Source of the DNA: Onchidella celtica
Lineage: Eukaryota > Mollusca > Gastropoda > Systellommatophora > Onchidiidae
Length of the DNA: 64,000 nt
Reading direction: 5' to 3'
Assembly (NCBI GenBank): GCA_963931925.1
Contig: OZ007579.1
Location: 41,528,335 to 41,592,334 of the forward strand
Made by a program: the position numbers and the translations under genes
The notes under the pieces: model-generated
The model's database searches: none
Seen by the model: only the letters and a program-made list of their open reading frames with translations
Told to the model about the DNA's origin: nothing
Part shown: positions 44,341-56,000 of the stretch, piece by piece
Layout: each line of letters begins with the position of its first letter
How positions within the stretch are numbered: position 1 is the first letter of the stretch

Positions 44341-47300
44341 GTTCTTCACCCTCTTTATCCATATAATTTTGTGTTTTCCTGTCTGTTTTGTTTTTCATCC
44401 TACAGGTCACCATTTTTTGCTTCTGATTTCTTGTTTGTTGCTTTCCTTTTTTTTTTACTCATCCATTCTTCATACATCCCCAGTGCATGGTTGATGGGAG
44501 TTGCTGGTAGGTTCTTCTCCTTCTGTCCTATCATTCTTTTCCTTCTGTCATCTTGCTATTCTTAGAACAATAAGACGTTACCGTTATAGTGTCGACGTGC
44601 TTCTCTTCCAACTCAAATACATGCTGCACCTCCCACATTTTGTTTACTTTTCAGTACACGTACCCTGTATGTAATGACAATCGTTATAACAGCAGACTTT
44701 ACGCCAGCCGAGGCCCTGGGCCGCACTTATCTATTTTTAGCCCGCCCAGCGCCCATCACGCGTTGAATAGCATTGTTGTCACGGACAGTTGGCCCGCTGT
44801 TTCCCCTCTCGTTACTTTAAGCTCTCTGGAGGAACTTAGAGTAGTATTTAAAATAACAACAGCTACGACAAAAAGAAAAAAAAACAGTGAGAGCACAATG
44901 GGTAGGAAGACAGTCGGAGAGGAAAGAAGAGGAGAGAGATAGAGAGAGAGAGAGAGAGGCGATAAAGCACACAGGACAATCCTATTATGTGGAACAGCAA
45001 TATGACCTAATTACGCACTCACGGCCAAGTGCCAGAACTCTTGCCTTCTCATCAGGGGCGGAACATAGAAATCATTATTATTGTTTCATCTTCGGGGGCT
45101 ATAGCGCAAGCAACTACCATTACTATAGCAAACACATCGAAGCGTGATAAACACAAAGCAAACAATTTTTACTTGCTTTGTCAGTCAGGCCTGGATATTT
45201 CAACTTTCCCTATGTCCACCCCCTCCCCCCCTTTCCGCCAACTCCGCGCCGTCACGCTCGACAGTGTTACGTCCCTGCTCACCACTGGTTTGCAAAGCTC
45301 GCTCTTCCGTGAGCATCAGCCTAAAAAATATGTATTATTTTAACAGCTCCGCCGCAGTGCTTTTACATGCTCGCCAAGTCCGATAACAGCATTCATTTCC
45401 ACTTGAAATCCTCTTACAAATAAAATGGTGCACAGCTTGAACCGTTGGCTGTTTCTGCTAGCACTCAGTACCAGATCACAGTATTATTAGACAACGTTGG
45501 GCTACAGGGACACTGGAAAAAGTCCTGCGCAATGCAATGCCGTTACATGACTTGAGCTCAATATAGAGTTCACAAACAGGCCTACAAGCTGTGAAGGTGA
45601 CACATAACACAAACTACAGACAAGTCACTTGTCCCCTGTTGACACGCCTATTATGTTGAACAGCAATTTGACCTAAACACGTCTTTTGCATCAAAACTCA
45701 AACTCTTAAACAGCGTGAGCTTAAAGTTACATAACTCATGTAAGTTACTTTGTCACAAATCGATGTATCATTTTATTAACAACTTTATATTACATTACAT
45801 AATTACAGCTAAAACAGTCACATTTCAGCATTTTCTTCCAAAATTTCATTTCTACTGTACATGTATATTTTTACGAAACAAATTTTAATATTTATATATA
45901 TTCATTTATCTATTTCCCAGATGAGGTAAAGCAACCTTTGACCCCCCCCCCCCCCGGTATTTTTTTCGATATCTCAGCCTATGACTATGAGTCAATAATT
46001 ATTACGATGCAATTTATATATAATGATATTTATTATATTGATCGAAGCCCTCCATCCCAATTCACCTAACCTTTGCTTAATCTTCTAATAGGGTTTTTTT
46101 TTTTCTAAGCAGCCAACCAAAATAAAGGATCTGTTATGCTGCATCCAAACACCTCAAGTATAATGATTCTATGACTCAAGACTAATGTGAATAAAACATG
46201 TTCATGATCTTCCTAAAATGGCACAAGCTATGGCTAAACTTTTTGTTTGAGGTTCAGACTCAAAAAACTAGTCACCAGCTCCAGGGACAGACAATGTGAG
46301 AAACAAATGAGTAAAACCATGTCATTACCCAGAATACCAAAAAAGGCAAGCATAATTTATGTTCTACAAAGATTGTTTGCTTTCTTTTGTAAATATTTCT
46401 CTGGAGTATGACTACATCAAACAAGACTATTGCCTTTGATCCTACCCTGAACCAAAAGTGCTGAACATACATTACAAACTGTGGCCTTCACAAAAGTAGA
46501 TATAAAGGCATTTTCAACACAATGACTACACATTTTGAATCATGCAGACACAGTGATCAGCCATCCCTGAAGCTATGTTTTGCCATTAAATGCCAGTCTG
46601 ACAGCAGAAATCTGTCCCTACCAAGGGTTTCTATTGTCTTTTCCCATGCATTTGCCTGACAAACAGATTTACAGTCATCTCATCAAATCTTTTTGCTACT
46701 TCACAGGTTTCTTTCCAGCACCTGATCACAATGTATTGTTACACCCCAGAGAAGTTTCTGTATGGCAGTAATGCAGGATATTATAAATGCTACCTAAGGG
46801 GACTATTTTAAACAAGGAATTGCCTTTTCATACATTTATTACTTGTAATATATTTTACAAAGCCATTTTCTTTGACAAGAGAAGGGCATGATAAATAGTC
46901 AAAATAAGTACAACATTGGAGTAATCTCTGACCTAAACAAGTAGATGATTATTTGTGTCAAGTAGAACCTTTACATGAGGCAAAGATTACAGCTTTCTTC
47001 AGAGATTATTTCTCTTTCCCTTCCCCCACTCAAAAACTCTTCAAATGCCAACATGCTTGAATGTCCACTGAGGTAAACCACTTGTTAAGCAACAAACAAA
47101 ATATATGGCCCCAGGAGGGCATGCCTTGTCATTAGAAAAAACCCACAGGGCAGATCAAACTGTAAGATAATATGATATGGAGATTTCAGAGGAAGTGGAA
47201 AGCCTCTAGTCCTTTATCAGTGAACACTGACAAGCAAAAAAACAACATGAAGGCTGAGAAGAGATGAGATAAAATGGCTTGTAACCTCAATCGTACAACT

Positions 47301-47379
47301 GATTCTCACAAGTCAACTCTTCAATCTCTGACAAAGGCAAATATTTGACTTGTCAGCCACAGTAACAATGAGGAAATTA
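44341..47379. other. Gene-free, AT-rich stretch
   Basis: Contains a GA microsatellite (about 44935-44960) and C tracts (45943-45955). Short frames here are low complexity. It could be intron or 3' UTR of a minus-strand transcript starting near 51.8 kb, but no exon can be shown. Confidence 0.35.
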
Positions 47380-47900
47380 AAACTATAAATCAGCCTCAGA
47401 AAGACTGAACACCTTAGTCTTATATTCAACTACTTCACATAATGGAGGAGCTAAAGTCTCTTATGGCAGATACAACGGCCTACTTGAGTATTTCCCATGA
47501 TCAAACAAGAGGCAAATTTGTATTTCTGCATTCAAATTTGTTTTCATTCTTTACAATTTAAATTTGAATCTGTACACCACAACAGTTATATAAATTGGTC
47601 TCCAACAATATTCCCTTGACAATCATTATCTCACAACCATCAAAACCAACCAAAGTCAATAGTGCCTGCAGTGTAATATGATGGACGCTGTGACCATAAA
47701 ATCAGGAACTTGTCAATAGACAACCATATACAATTACTTAGGGAATGTATCAGACAAAAATGCACCCATCTTTCATACAAATACATACAGAAAACCCCTT
47801 TGTTATGAATGGACATGAAAACCACTGAACGCATCTTTCTGAAATCAGGCCATAAAACCAGAAATATGGTTCATACATCGGAGCATACAATTAGTTGTAA
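47380..47900 (+). repeat. Diverged duplication D, copy 1
   Basis: Blocks ACACCTTAGTCTTATATTC, ATTTCCCATGATCAAACAA, GCAAATTTGTATTT, then CCAACAATATT and CAACCATCA recur in the same order at 48770-49930, where a LINE fragment splits them. The nature of the unit is unknown. Confidence 0.55.
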
Positions 47901-48928
47901 ACAAAGAATAATCCCCAAAATGAACAAATAATTGAACTAGATTGTTAACTTGTATGGGGGTTTGGGCGACATGTTGTGAACCACCTGTGCACTCACAGAA
48001 GAAAATTCTCCATGCACAATAAATTTTGCCATGTAGCTGTTAACAGTAGAAGTAGTCTTTGCATTCAGCCCTGCTTTGTAAAGTCTGTTTCTCAAGCCAT
48101 GTACTAATCCATTTAATGCTCATTCATATGAATGGGTTTCATCCTAGTAACTAACTATAATAAGACTATAAAGAAGTTTACAAACCTGTAAATTTACTTG
48201 CTGATGCAGGGAAATCACCCATAATAAGACAGGTGCATGGAAACCATTTCAGTCTGTCTGATCTAAATTAAATTACTGCAAAAATAGACCACTTACATGC
48301 TTCGCTTTGTTCTTCATTTTTCACACGCTCAGAAATTGATAATATTGTTGTGGGGAAGCAAAAGAGCTGGAAAACTGGACAAAAAATGTGGACTTTTGTA
48401 TCTCCAATTAGAAACAACTCATACCAGAGAATGATTGAAGGCAAACTTAGTTGTAAACTTCAAAATAACTCTTTTCTCCAGAACAGGGATGGGAAAAATT
48501 CTAAAACTTTTTTTGGCGGCCAGAATAAAGGATGACGGTTCAAGGTCATGGTGGTCATTTGCCCCCGCCGCTGAAACAGGATTTTATCCATTTCAAAAGC
48601 TAAACCCAGCCATTCCAGGATCTCTTGGAGTTATGACATATTTTCTCCTGACAAAAAGTGTTGAAATACAACATTGTTGGAAAAGGTGCCATCCCTGCCA
48701 GAGACAGGGTCACAGAATTCATGTTGTGAGAATCAGCAGACAAATTATGTGACTTCAGTAAGACAAAACACCACAGTCTTATGCCATACTATTTCAGACA
48801 GTGGTGGAGATATTGCAGTCAATGAAATCTATTACCGTTTACACTGTGTTTAAAGCCTCTTGATGCAGATAATACTGTCTATTTCCCATGATCAAACAAC
48901 TGGTGAATTTGTATTTGCTACATTCATA

Positions 48929-49783
48929 GAAGATATGGGAATAAAGATCGGAGGCTGAAACATCACAAACCTTCGCTACGCTGATGACACAGCTCTTATG
49001 TCAGATAACATCACCAGCATGAAAAGAGTGTTGCACAGAGTGGATGAAGCGGGCAAGACAGCAGGCCTACACCTAAATGCTAAGAAAACGAAAGTCATGC
49101 ATACTGGAACAGGGCACCATGAACACCAGGAGATACTAGTAAACAAAACAGCACTAGAAAAAGTGACTCATTTCAAATACCTAGGATCACATAAATCGCA
49201 AGATGGAAGCTGCTCAAAGGACATAAAAACAAGGATAGAAATGGCAAAACACAAAATGGTTCAACTAAACAACATTTGGAAGGATAGAGGCACACCAACG
49301 GACCTCAAAGTGAACATACTTAAGTGCTTGATCTGGCCAGTCCTACTATATGGTTGTGAAGCCTGGACACTCAAAAAGGCAGACATAACAAGATTGGAGG
49401 CAGCTGAAATGTGGCTTTACAGAAGGCTACTCAGAATAAGTTGGACAGAAAGGAGAACAAATACAAGCATCTTAGAACAGCTTGGCACCACCAGAAGAAT
49501 AACACCTGAAATAAATAAAAGAAGACTTGCATACATCGGCCACGCGGCCCGAAACAAAAGCACGGCCCTTATGATATCAATCCTTCAAGGAAAGACAGAA
49601 ACAAAGAGAAAACAAGGAAGACCACCCATTACATATCACCATAACATCAAGAAAGTCAGCCAGCTGGAAATAAGTGAACTAACTAGGAAAGCTAAGGACA
49701 GGATTGGGTGGGGGAGATTTTGTCGTGACATCCACTGTAGCAGCTAACATCGATGACGATGAAGCCGACAGGTGACAGGTGTG
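48929..49783 (+). mobile_element. 5'-truncated RTE-like LINE
   Basis: A fragment of about 855 bp flanked by a 9-bp duplication ACATTCATA (48920-48928, 49784-49792). Coding sequence starts at GIKIGG, then a stop, NITNLRYADDTALM (the YADD box of RT motif C) and continues to the end of the protein. A short GATGA-type tail follows the stop codon. Confidence 0.75.
48998..49747 (+). CDS. C-terminal part of RTE-like reverse transcriptase
   Basis: The final ~250 residues of a LINE polymerase: thumb and C-terminal region with FKYLGSHKSQDGSCSKDIKT, LIWPVLLYGCEAWTLKKAD and WLYRRLLRISWTERRTN. This pattern is typical of RTE/BovB-type proteins. The YADD catalytic box lies just upstream (about 48974-48985) in the same frame after an in-frame stop, so the internal ATG is not a real start. 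It is a non-functional insertion fragment. Confidence 0.85.
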   Translation: MSDNITSMKRVLHRVDEAGKTAGLHLNAKKTKVMHTGTGHHEHQEILVNKTALEKVTHFKYLGSHKSQDGSCSKDIKTRIEMAKHKMVQLNNIWKDRGTPTDLKVNILKCLIWPVLLYGCEAWTLKKADITRLEAAEMWLYRRLLRISWTERRTNTSILEQLGTTRRITPEINKRRLAYIGHAARNKSTALMISILQGKTETKRKQGRPPITYHHNIKKVSQLEISELTRKAKDRIGWGRFCRDIHCSS

Positions 49784-49960
49784 ACATTCATATTTTTTTA
49801 AAGAATTGTACACCACAGTATGTAAAAATACCGTCTTCCAACAATATTTCTTTGATAACCATATCTCCCAACCATCAGCAGAACCAACCAAGGTCTACTG
49901 CAGTATGTTGTACAATGCAATCACAGCAAGAAAAAACAGTCATCAAGTAGGTAACTCTAA

Positions 49961-51444
49961 TTGTATACTACACAGAGCATGAAATTGAGAGTTAATAGCC
50001 ATTTTAAGACAGTTTTTCTTTAAAGAGTTAACGTAATAAACAAACTGACAAAAGATGTACATCAGTTGAACTTCATCCACCAACAATTTTCATTGAAATG
50101 TTGTGAGGCTGTAGTTTTTACTGACCTAAAAGTGACTTACATAATCTCTCTTTGCTTCCCTATTGAAATAAAATACCAACTGAAGATGCTCTGGCTCTGA
50201 GCATGTTGGACGTATACATGCCTTCGACAACTGTACTACAACTAAGCAATAAAGCTTGCAACCATGGCAAAGCTTGTATCATTTTGTCATACACATTGAG
50301 TTAATACAAGATGTCAGAAATTTTACACATAAATGCAAGAATTTTGTTTAAAAAAATGTTTTGGATTAGGGAACATTGACTCAAGCAATTGCATTTGATT
50401 CAGATGACCCTGACGCACAGTATTTCAGTAACCAATTCATCAGGAACCATGTCATTTCAGCAATGCTCTATGTCTGTGCACAATTCATGAAATACCAATG
50501 ATAATTTCACACAATCGGTGCCATTTTTATAGGGAAGACCTCTCCCATCCTCAAAAAAATATCAGTCTCAACTTCATCTCTTACTGTATGCTGAGCTGTG
50601 CCAAGTTCACAGTAATAATAGTAACATCAGCCAACTTGATTGGAAAGACAAATTTGTCTACTAATTTCTTGGCACAAAATGAGTATTGAAGGCAGAGAAA
50701 TAGGAATTCAGTTGTTTTTCTATGTGACTAATCAACACTTTTTTAAGAACATCATAGCAATATGACATCTAAATATGTCATATATTCATATCATGCTGGA
50801 ATATATATATTCCTGCATTGTGCAAGAGACTTCTGCAATAACTTTCAAGTTTCATGTCATGAGTTGTGACACCATTAGTCTTTAGAACCACAAAAGATTA
50901 AACAATGATATTCTCAACAATGATGCAGGCTTAAAAAAAAAGAAGACTTCTGTGGCAGTATTGAAATATCTAATCCCTGCTCTATTTAGAATTACATTCA
51001 ATGCAAATTTAATTGCACTGCTGTCTTCAAAACATGACCTAAATCAAGAAAATACATGCCACAGTCCAGGAATTATGTGTAGATATAGTAAAAGTCAGCT
51101 ATCAAGTTAACACTAACATACCATGAAATGAAAATTAAATGATGGCTATAAAGAAATATTATTAGGCCTCTAGATCTAAGCCACAATAGCATTGTCCAGT
51201 GGACCAATATCAAGCAGGCTGAGCTTCTTTTGCTGTTAATTTTTAACAGCTGTATTCAGTGGTTTCCCATCTAATATTTGCCTGGTTTCAAACGTCCGGT
51301 ATTTAATGAGGACAGTGGAAAAATACTTCTTCTTGTGCTGAAAAGCCCTTTCAAGGCCCACAAAAAGCAACAAGTAGAGGGCTAAAAATAGACACAGCAG
51401 TGGAATGTATGAAAGTTTCATGAAAATGACTGTAGGTCACTTAC
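49961..51444. other. Gene-free stretch, possible intron of a minus-strand transcript
   Basis: AT-rich unique DNA. A 61-codon minus-strand frame (51421-51236) begins with a hydrophobic segment (YIPLLCLFLALYLLLFVGL). It overlaps a plausible splice acceptor (TGTCTATTTTTAG), so it may be intron or exon sequence rather than a microprotein gene. Confidence 0.3.
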
Positions 51445-51655
51445 TTCTGGACGACTTCTTGCAACTTATTCATGGTCAGACTGGTGCTGTCGTTAAATCC
51501 TCGTTTGGTATGAATCAACTATTGTGCAGATGTCCGCCAATGAATATTTGATGGGTTTATTTACTTCGTCTGCTGCGTGCAAAAGCGGTGCGGCCTGAGC
51601 TGCAGTGCATTCACATCGAAGCGGCGATAGTCCATTCTGGTTTACTCCAAAGAAC
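51445..51655 (-). other. Candidate internal 5' exon of a minus-strand gene
   Basis: On the minus strand it is bounded by an acceptor (TGTTGTGTTACCAG) and a strong donor (CCAGAA|GTAAGTG). It contains ACCATGAATAAG with a good start context (51473-51471), opening MNKLQEVVQ into the donor. The downstream protein could not be followed, so this is only a splice-signal-based proposal. Confidence 0.3.
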
Positions 51656-51770
51656 CTGGTAACACAACAAATAAAACATGATAGTGAATCATAGGTAAAT
51701 CTGAATCACGACAGCATTTACTTCTGCTCCATATTTTGCATTACACCCATTATAAATAGCATTATCTCAC

Positions 51771-51850
51771 CTTTTCAGCCATGTTTACGTGCAGATTCAG
51801 ATTGCTTCCGGGCAGATTTTGCAAGGGAAATCACTATGAAATTGAAAGAG
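51771..51850 (-). other. Candidate first exon of a minus-strand gene
   Basis: On the minus strand, AACATGGCTGAAAAG is followed by GTGAGAT, a start in excellent context running into a donor. Spliced to 51655 it yields only an 18-codon frame, so the ATG may head an upstream ORF. The 5' limit is a guess. It lies about 85-160 bp from the plus-strand signal-peptide exon, suggesting a divergent promoter. Confidence 0.3.
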
Positions 51851-51934
51851 TTAATCAGTAAACGAACACAAGTAATCTCCCCATTTGGTCCTTGAGCATT
51901 ATTTCAAAACCACGTTTCTCAATAAGACTTGTAA

Positions 51935-52004
51935 ATGAAAATAATGTCTCGCCTAGGTTTGTCAGTACTGTACTTATTCACACCGTTAATCGATGCTGCA
52001 TTTG
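51935..52004 (+). CDS. Signal-peptide exon of a putative secreted/membrane EGF protein
   Basis: ATG at 51935 (or 51944) encodes MKIMSRLGLSVLYLFTPL then IDAAF. This has a short basic n-region, a hydrophobic core and a small-residue c-region, as in a cleavable signal peptide. It ends at TTTG|GTACGT, a donor in phase 1. The next compatible exon is the phase 1-1 EGF-like exon at 60355-60522; joining them gives an uninterrupted frame with Asp at the junction. The link spans an 8.35-kb intron packed with transposons and rests on phase and content alone. The exon could belong to another gene or be chance. Confidence 0.4.
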
Positions 52005-52489
52005 GTACGTATGTTTATTCTGATTTGTCACTTGAACCTATCCAAAAACGAGATTTATCCAGATCTGTGTGTGATAATAATGGAGAGATTGTATCTTCTT
52101 CCTTGCATTGTCTGAGAGAAGCATCATGTAGCCTATAAAACATTACAAAGTACAGATTGCTTCTGACCAGCCTCTAAAGCCACTGTAGTTATTAGTTTTC
52201 GCAGTTACCGTTTGCATCATTATTAATGAAAACTGCAATTTAAAACAAGATTTGAATGTTAACACCATTCATTGTCTTATGCCACTTCTGCTGAGGCATC
52301 TTTAAAACCGCACCCAACTTTTCTTTCATTTGGTTCTTTCGTTCGAGACATTATTTCTGACTATAAGCACACGCAGTAATAACTGGGCTTTAAAGTCGAA
52401 CTTTCGTTACAAGGTGAACGCCTCTAATTTTATTTTAATAACTCTGAAGATCTTTGCCAAAAGACCAAGACGCATGCATGAAATGATAA

Positions 52490-52516
52490 TAATAAATAAT
52501 AGTGGAGATCATTTAT
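52490..52516 (+). repeat. Repeat A, copy 2, left part
   Basis: AATAATAAATAATAGTGGAG and ATTTATATAGCGC correspond to the left part of the 38.27-kb copy. The target duplication ATAGCGCC (52517-52524, repeated at 59591-59598) then gives way to MITE B. Confidence 0.7.
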
Positions 52517-52618
52517 ATAGCGCCAGAGAGTATGTATGTATAGACAGGTTTCATTGTTGGTCGATTTGCACTGCGAGATAAGGGAGGCATCGCGCTATCC
52601 TGAAAAAAAACACTAAAA

Positions 52619-52749
52619 CCTGCACTTCGGATTAGAAAGTAACTACTTGGCATAGCAATACCTTATACCAAACCAAAACATTTTAGGGTAGGACACAAGT
52701 TGTGCCTGCCTTATTTGACCCTAATTTGCATAAATTAAAAATGGCCGCC
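52619..52749 (+). repeat. Left terminal inverted repeat of transposon C
   Basis: Begins CCTGCACTTCGGATTAGAAA and ends AAAAATGGCCGCC, pairing with 59184-59314. Confidence 0.8.
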
Positions 52750-53015
52750 ACAAAAAAACAACGAAAACCAAAACATGTTATATTTTTCAATCTATAAAAG
52801 CTACAAATATAATTTTGGTATCCTTACTATGGATTTTAATGGTGGAGAATTCAATGGAATGGAACGAACTACCATAAAATTATAATTTTTTAAATTAAAA
52901 ATTGAAATAACAACCTGGTAATCCCAAATTGACTGTCGTATAAAATAAAACAAGTTAAAAAACCAAACAAAAAAACAACAACAACAAAAGAAATGTAACT
53001 TAATGTTTCCAGAAT

Positions 53016-56000
53016 CATCATCATCATTGCCTTTCTCACCCTGGATCAGGGTATAGGCCACCAACAAACACTTTCCATCCCTCTCTATCATGGGCCAGCC
53101 TCTTTACATTATTCCAAGTCTTTCCGCTTCGTTGCACATCATTTTCTCTGGCTCTTCTCCACGTTCCGCGCGGCCTTCCTCTTGATCTCTTGCCCTGGGG
53201 ATTCCAATCCAATACCTTCTTCGCGATGCTGTTTCCTGGCCTCCTGAGAGTGTGGCCGATCCATCTCCATCGCCTCCTACCAATTTCCTCTCTGACTGGG
53301 CTCTGTCTTGTTCTTTTCCATACAATTTCATTGCTGACCTTGTCTGTCCATCTGATCTTAAGTAGCTTCCTCAAACATCTGTTGATGAAAACTTGGATTC
53401 TCTTTATGCAGGCCTGGGACGCATTCCAAGTCTCACATCCATACAACAGGACTGACTTCACGTTCGAGTTGAATATCCTCAGCTTTGTTTTTAGAGATAT
53501 ATCCTTGGTTCTCCAAATCTTGCTTAAGGGCGTGAAAGCTGCCTGTGCCTTTCCAATTCGTGCTTTGACTTCTGCCTCTGTTCCTCCCTTATTGTCAATG
53601 ATACTACCAAGATAGCAGAAGGACTCTACATCTTCCAGTGGTTGATCTCCTACTTTGACTTGTTCGCTTGGGGGTGCAACAATTTTTAGGACCTTCGACT
53701 TCGCAGGATGTATCCTCAATCCAATAGATTCTGAAATTGTGTTTAGAGCTGTAGTCTTTGCTTGCATCTGGTCGTGTGTGTGCGACAATAGTGCCAAGTC
53801 ATCTGCAAAATCTAGATCGTCCAGCTGTGTCCATGGGGTCCATTGTATGCCATTTCTTCCTCCATTGGTGGTTTCTTTCATAAGCCAATCAATCACCAGA
53901 ATAAACAGAAATGGAGACAGCAAACAACCCTGCCTAACACCAGTCTTGATATCAAAGCTGTCAGTAAGCTCACCATCGTGTACGACTCTGCAACTTGTCC
54001 CCTCATACATGCTCTTGATAAGATTCACCATCTTCTCTGGGATTCCATAATGTCTCAATATTCTCCACAGCGTTTCTCTATCGATGCTATCAAAGGCCTT
54101 CTCGTAGTCAAGGAAGTTCACTATCAGTTGGGAGTTCCACTCTAGCGACTGCTCTACTATAATTCTCAGCGTGGCGATCTGGTCGGTGGTTGATCGATTA
54201 CTCCTGAAACCAGCTTGCTCCTCACGAAGTTTTGGGTCTGTTGCATTCTGTATTCGCTTGAGAATAATCCGATTGAAAACCTTTCCTGGGATGGAGAGAA
54301 GTGTGATTCCTCTGTAGTTACTACAATTGCTGAGGTCCCCTTTTTTTGGAAGCTTCACGAGGTGTCCTTCCTTCCAGTCCTTTGGAAACTTGCCTCCGAT
54401 CCAAATCCTCGAGAATAGTGAGTGCAGATCCTCTGCAGCCCCAGCAGCATCTGCCTTCAGCGCCTCTGGTGGGATCTGGTCTGGTCCAGCTGCCTTGCCT
54501 CGATTTAACTGCTTTATGGCATCATTAATCTCTGCTTTAGTCGGAGGGTCGCAACTGATCGGTAAATCATTTCTTGCGGGTAGAATGTCGGGTGGGTTGC
54601 TTGGTGGAGGTCTGTTCAAGAGGCTACTAAAATGTTCTATCCATCTTTTTGCCTGAGTTTCCTTTCCAAAAATAGCCTTCCTGTTGCAATCCTTGACAGG
54701 AACTTCCGGTTTTCCATATTTTCCAGCAAGAGTCTTTGTAGTCTGGTAGAGGATCCTCGTGTGTCCTCCTGTTGCTGCCTTCTCTGCTTTCACTGCTAAC
54801 ATTCCTATGAACTCCTCTTTGTCTTTTTTAATTGATTTTTTGACCTCTTTAGCTGATGCTCGGTACTCTTCCTGGTTACCAACTCTTGAGCTTCTTGTAC
54901 GACTTGCATTTACCTGTTCTTTTAGGTCTCTTCTTATCCTTATCAAGTCCAGTGATTTTTGACTGATCCATTCCTTGTGTTCCACTTTCTTTTCCCCAAG
55001 AACATCCTGACATGTCGATGTAAATACTCCTTTTACCTTAGCCCAGTGAGTCTCCAAATCTACTGTCTCTTCGAGGTCAACAAGGGGTTTGAATCTATTC
55101 CTCAGTGTCAGCTGGAACTCTTCCTTCTTGTCTCCATCCAGAAGGCTCACTTGAAACTTTCTCCTCTTTGTTCCTGCTCTGGTACCTTGTTTCTTGAGGC
55201 GGAGTTTGAGTCTTGCCAGCAGCATGTGATGGTCAGATCCAACATCAGCTCCTCTCTGTACTATGACATCCTCCAGTGAGCGTCTGAATCGTCGGGTGAT
55301 GCAAAAGTGGTCAATCTGGTTTTCAGTTACTCCATCCGGTGAAATCCAAGTGGCCTTATGGATCCTCTTGTGTGGGAATACTGAACCTCCAATCACATAG
55401 CTGTTAAATGCGCAGAAACTTGCAAACCGCTCTCCATTCTCATTCATTTGTCCCAAACCATTGCGCCCCATAATGTCCTCATACCCTGTATTGTCCTGTC
55501 CTATCTTGGCATTGGCGTCTCCCATTATAATGTTCACATCTTTTCTTGGCAATGTGTCAACTATTTCCTGAAGCTGGTTGTAGAAATCGTCCTTGTCCTC
55601 ATCGGTTGCTTCATTTGTTGGGGCGTATATCTGCACAATGTTCATGTTGATGTTCTTGTTCTTTGTAGTAAATGATGCCAATATAATTCTCCTTCCGTAG
55701 GGTTCCCATCCCCTCAGTGACCTCTGGGCGTGCTTGCTCAAGATGATCGCTAACCCTTCTGTATGCTTTTTGTCCTCCCTTCCAGAATACAAAATCTTTT
55801 CCCCAGAATTAAGTTGTTTCAGTCCGGACTGTATCCAGCGGGTCTCGCTAACTCCAAGTATGTGCAGTCTGTATCGCCTCATCTCCATTGTAACCTGGGC
55901 ACTCTTTCCTGCTTCGTACATGGAGCGGACATTCCACGACGCAATCCGGAGTGACTTGTTTGATGAAGGAGCAGTCGGGCCAGTGGAGTCCTTTCGGCTT

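Larger units (their letters stand above)
48700..49960 (+). repeat. Diverged duplication D, copy 2, split by a LINE
   Basis: The left part at 48770-48928 and the right part at 49800-49930 match copy 1 in order. The LINE fragment 48929-49783 lies between them, which independently supports its insertion boundaries. Confidence 0.55.

Noticed and set aside
44371..44565. Phe/Leu/Ser-rich 64-codon frame resembling a membrane protein
   Set aside because: T-rich low-complexity DNA gives this composition automatically. There is no start context.
51236..51421. 61-codon minus-strand frame with a hydrophobic N-terminal segment
   Set aside because: It overlaps an acceptor-like TTTTTAG and follows a strong donor, so it may be partly intronic. 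No family was recognised, though a small membrane protein cannot be excluded.
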